A DNA stretch of 6,496 nucleotides from Firmicutes bacterium HGW-Firmicutes-10 (GTDB lineage: Bacteria > Bacillota_I > Bacilli_A > Erysipelotrichales > Erysipelotrichaceae), in assembly GCA_002841605.1 (NCBI GenBank), contig PHAF01000097.1:1-6496 (forward strand), read 5' to 3'. The notes under the pieces were generated by a model that saw only the letters and a list, made by a program, of their open reading frames with translations, did not search any database and had not been told where the DNA came from. Shown piece by piece: positions 5,741-6,496 of the stretch (the first letter of the stretch is position 1; each line of letters begins with the position of its first letter). A program made the position numbers and the translations under genes.

Positions 5741-6283
5741 ATGGGACAACACACTCGAGAAGTCGATGAATGTCTTTCAAAACTTAAAGATAATGACCAT
5801 GATGCAATGGAATTATTGATTTCTAAAACCCACCGCTTACTCTACATGATTTTGAGGGGATTTTTTCACCATGACCAAGATATTGCGGATGCCATGCAAG
5901 AAACATATATAAGGGTCTATCAGAATATTAATAAATACAAAGCACATCATTCAGGTATGGCATGGATTTCAAAAATCGCTAAAAATATCGCAGTGGATAT
6001 ATTAAGAAAAAGAAAATATGAGCAAAATCAGGACGATATTTCAAAGTCTGAGATAGCCAGTCTAAATCATGATTCGATGCAGTTTGAGGATTTACTTCAT
6101 CAAATACACCCTTTTACTAGCTCATTGCAAAGATCGATTATTATAATGCACCTTGTTGAAGGCTATACATTTGTGGAAATTGGAACACTCTTAAATTTAT
6201 CGACTTCAAATACGAAATATCATTACCAGAAAGCTATGGAAAATATCCGCAAGCATTTAGATAAGGAGGACTTCTATGACTGA
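5741..6283 (+). CDS. ECF-type RNA polymerase sigma factor (sigma-70 family)
   Basis: At 180 residues this is a typical group IV (extracytoplasmic function) sigma factor, which directs RNA polymerase to a small regulon in response to an envelope or external signal. Region 2 spans about residues 24-92 and carries DIADAMQETYIRVYQNINKY (47-66), the core-binding part, then GMAWISKIAKNIAVDILRKRK (72-92), which melts and reads the -10. A linker rich in polar residues follows. Region 4 spans about 118-172 with the helix-turn-helix GYTFVEIGTLLNLSTSNTKY (141-160) for the -35. No extra domain is seen. The ATG has AGAGGG five to six bases upstream. Its last eight bases overlap the start of the next gene (ATGACTGA), an arrangement usual for a sigma factor and its membrane anti-sigma factor, keeping their synthesis coupled. 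The signal and regulon are unknown. Confidence 0.92.
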   Translation: MGQHTREVDECLSKLKDNDHDAMELLISKTHRLLYMILRGFFHHDQDIADAMQETYIRVYQNINKYKAHHSGMAWISKIAKNIAVDILRKRKYEQNQDDISKSEIASLNHDSMQFEDLLHQIHPFTSSLQRSIIIMHLVEGYTFVEIGTLLNLSTSNTKYHYQKAMENIRKHLDKEDFYD

Positions 6284-6496
6284 CTTCGAACGAAGATTCA
6301 AAGAACGATTGACCGCAGAAATCAATCGACAATATCAAATATTTGAGTTGAGGGAATTTGAAATAATCGAGCAAAAAAGCCCAAAGCAACCGAATCATCT
6401 GTGGTTTCAGCTTGCCATGATTCCCATTATCATCAGTCTTTCACTCTATGGTGCGAATGTTTACCATTATGCAAAATATCAGCATTATCGAAAATT
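6276..6496 (+). CDS. Probable membrane anti-sigma factor (3' end outside window)
   Basis: The first 73 residues are present. A charged, cytosolic N-terminal part (about 1-42, e.g. FERRFKERLTAEINRQYQIF) is followed by one hydrophobic segment at about 43-63 (WFQLAMIPIIISLSLYGANV). A basic stretch KYQHYRK follows, and then the window ends. ATG is well placed six bases after AGGAGG, which lies inside the sigma gene, and overlaps its end by eight bases. Position and build suggest it binds and holds the sigma factor at the membrane until a signal releases it. No zinc-binding HxxxCxxC motif is visible in this part, so it is not a ZAS-type anti-sigma factor as far as can be seen. The call rests on context rather than on a recognised family. 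Confidence 0.7.
   Translation, partial: MTDFERRFKERLTAEINRQYQIFELREFEIIEQKSPKQPNHLWFQLAMIPIIISLSLYGANVYHYAKYQHYRK

Overview
The window is AT-rich, uses the standard genetic code, and has strong GGAGG-type ribosome sites and sigma-A-like promoters. Together with its gene families this suggests a low-GC Gram-positive bacterium (Firmicutes/Bacillota). I cannot name the genus.

Layout. (1) Positions 1-2630, minus strand: a two-gene ABC transport operon of the lactococcin-972 type. A 692-residue multi-spanning protein of the 'bacteriocin-associated integral membrane' family (DUF1430-like) is followed after one base by its ATPase, which runs off the left edge. (2) 2852-3925, minus: a CorA magnesium/cobalt channel very like the Thermotoga maritima type. 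(3) About 3960-4740: small-gene and debris territory. It holds a possible decayed zinc-ribbon fragment, a 72-residue two-helix membrane protein with a near-consensus promoter, and a short open frame interrupted by one TGA. (4) 4740-5072, plus: a 110-residue protein with a cytosolic zinc ribbon and a C-terminal membrane anchor, closed by a strong terminator. (5) 5152-5432, minus: a degraded C-terminal piece of a beta-class DNA methyltransferase with an internal stop and a frameshift, followed by about 300 bases without a gene but with a perfect 20-bp palindrome. (6) 5741 to the right edge, plus: an ECF sigma factor whose 3' end overlaps a small single-helix membrane protein, probably its anti-sigma factor, cut by the window edge.

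How the parts work together. The transporter pair belongs to a family tied to export of, or immunity to, lactococcin-972-like bacteriocins, but no bacteriocin precursor is visible upstream, so here it may be a stand-alone immunity or envelope-stress module. The sigma/anti-sigma pair is a typical membrane signalling unit; its target promoters cannot be identified from this window. The methyltransferase remnant and the zinc-ribbon fragment suggest that 4.0-5.7 kb has received and lost mobile DNA. I see no tRNA, rRNA, CRISPR array, intact insertion sequence or origin.
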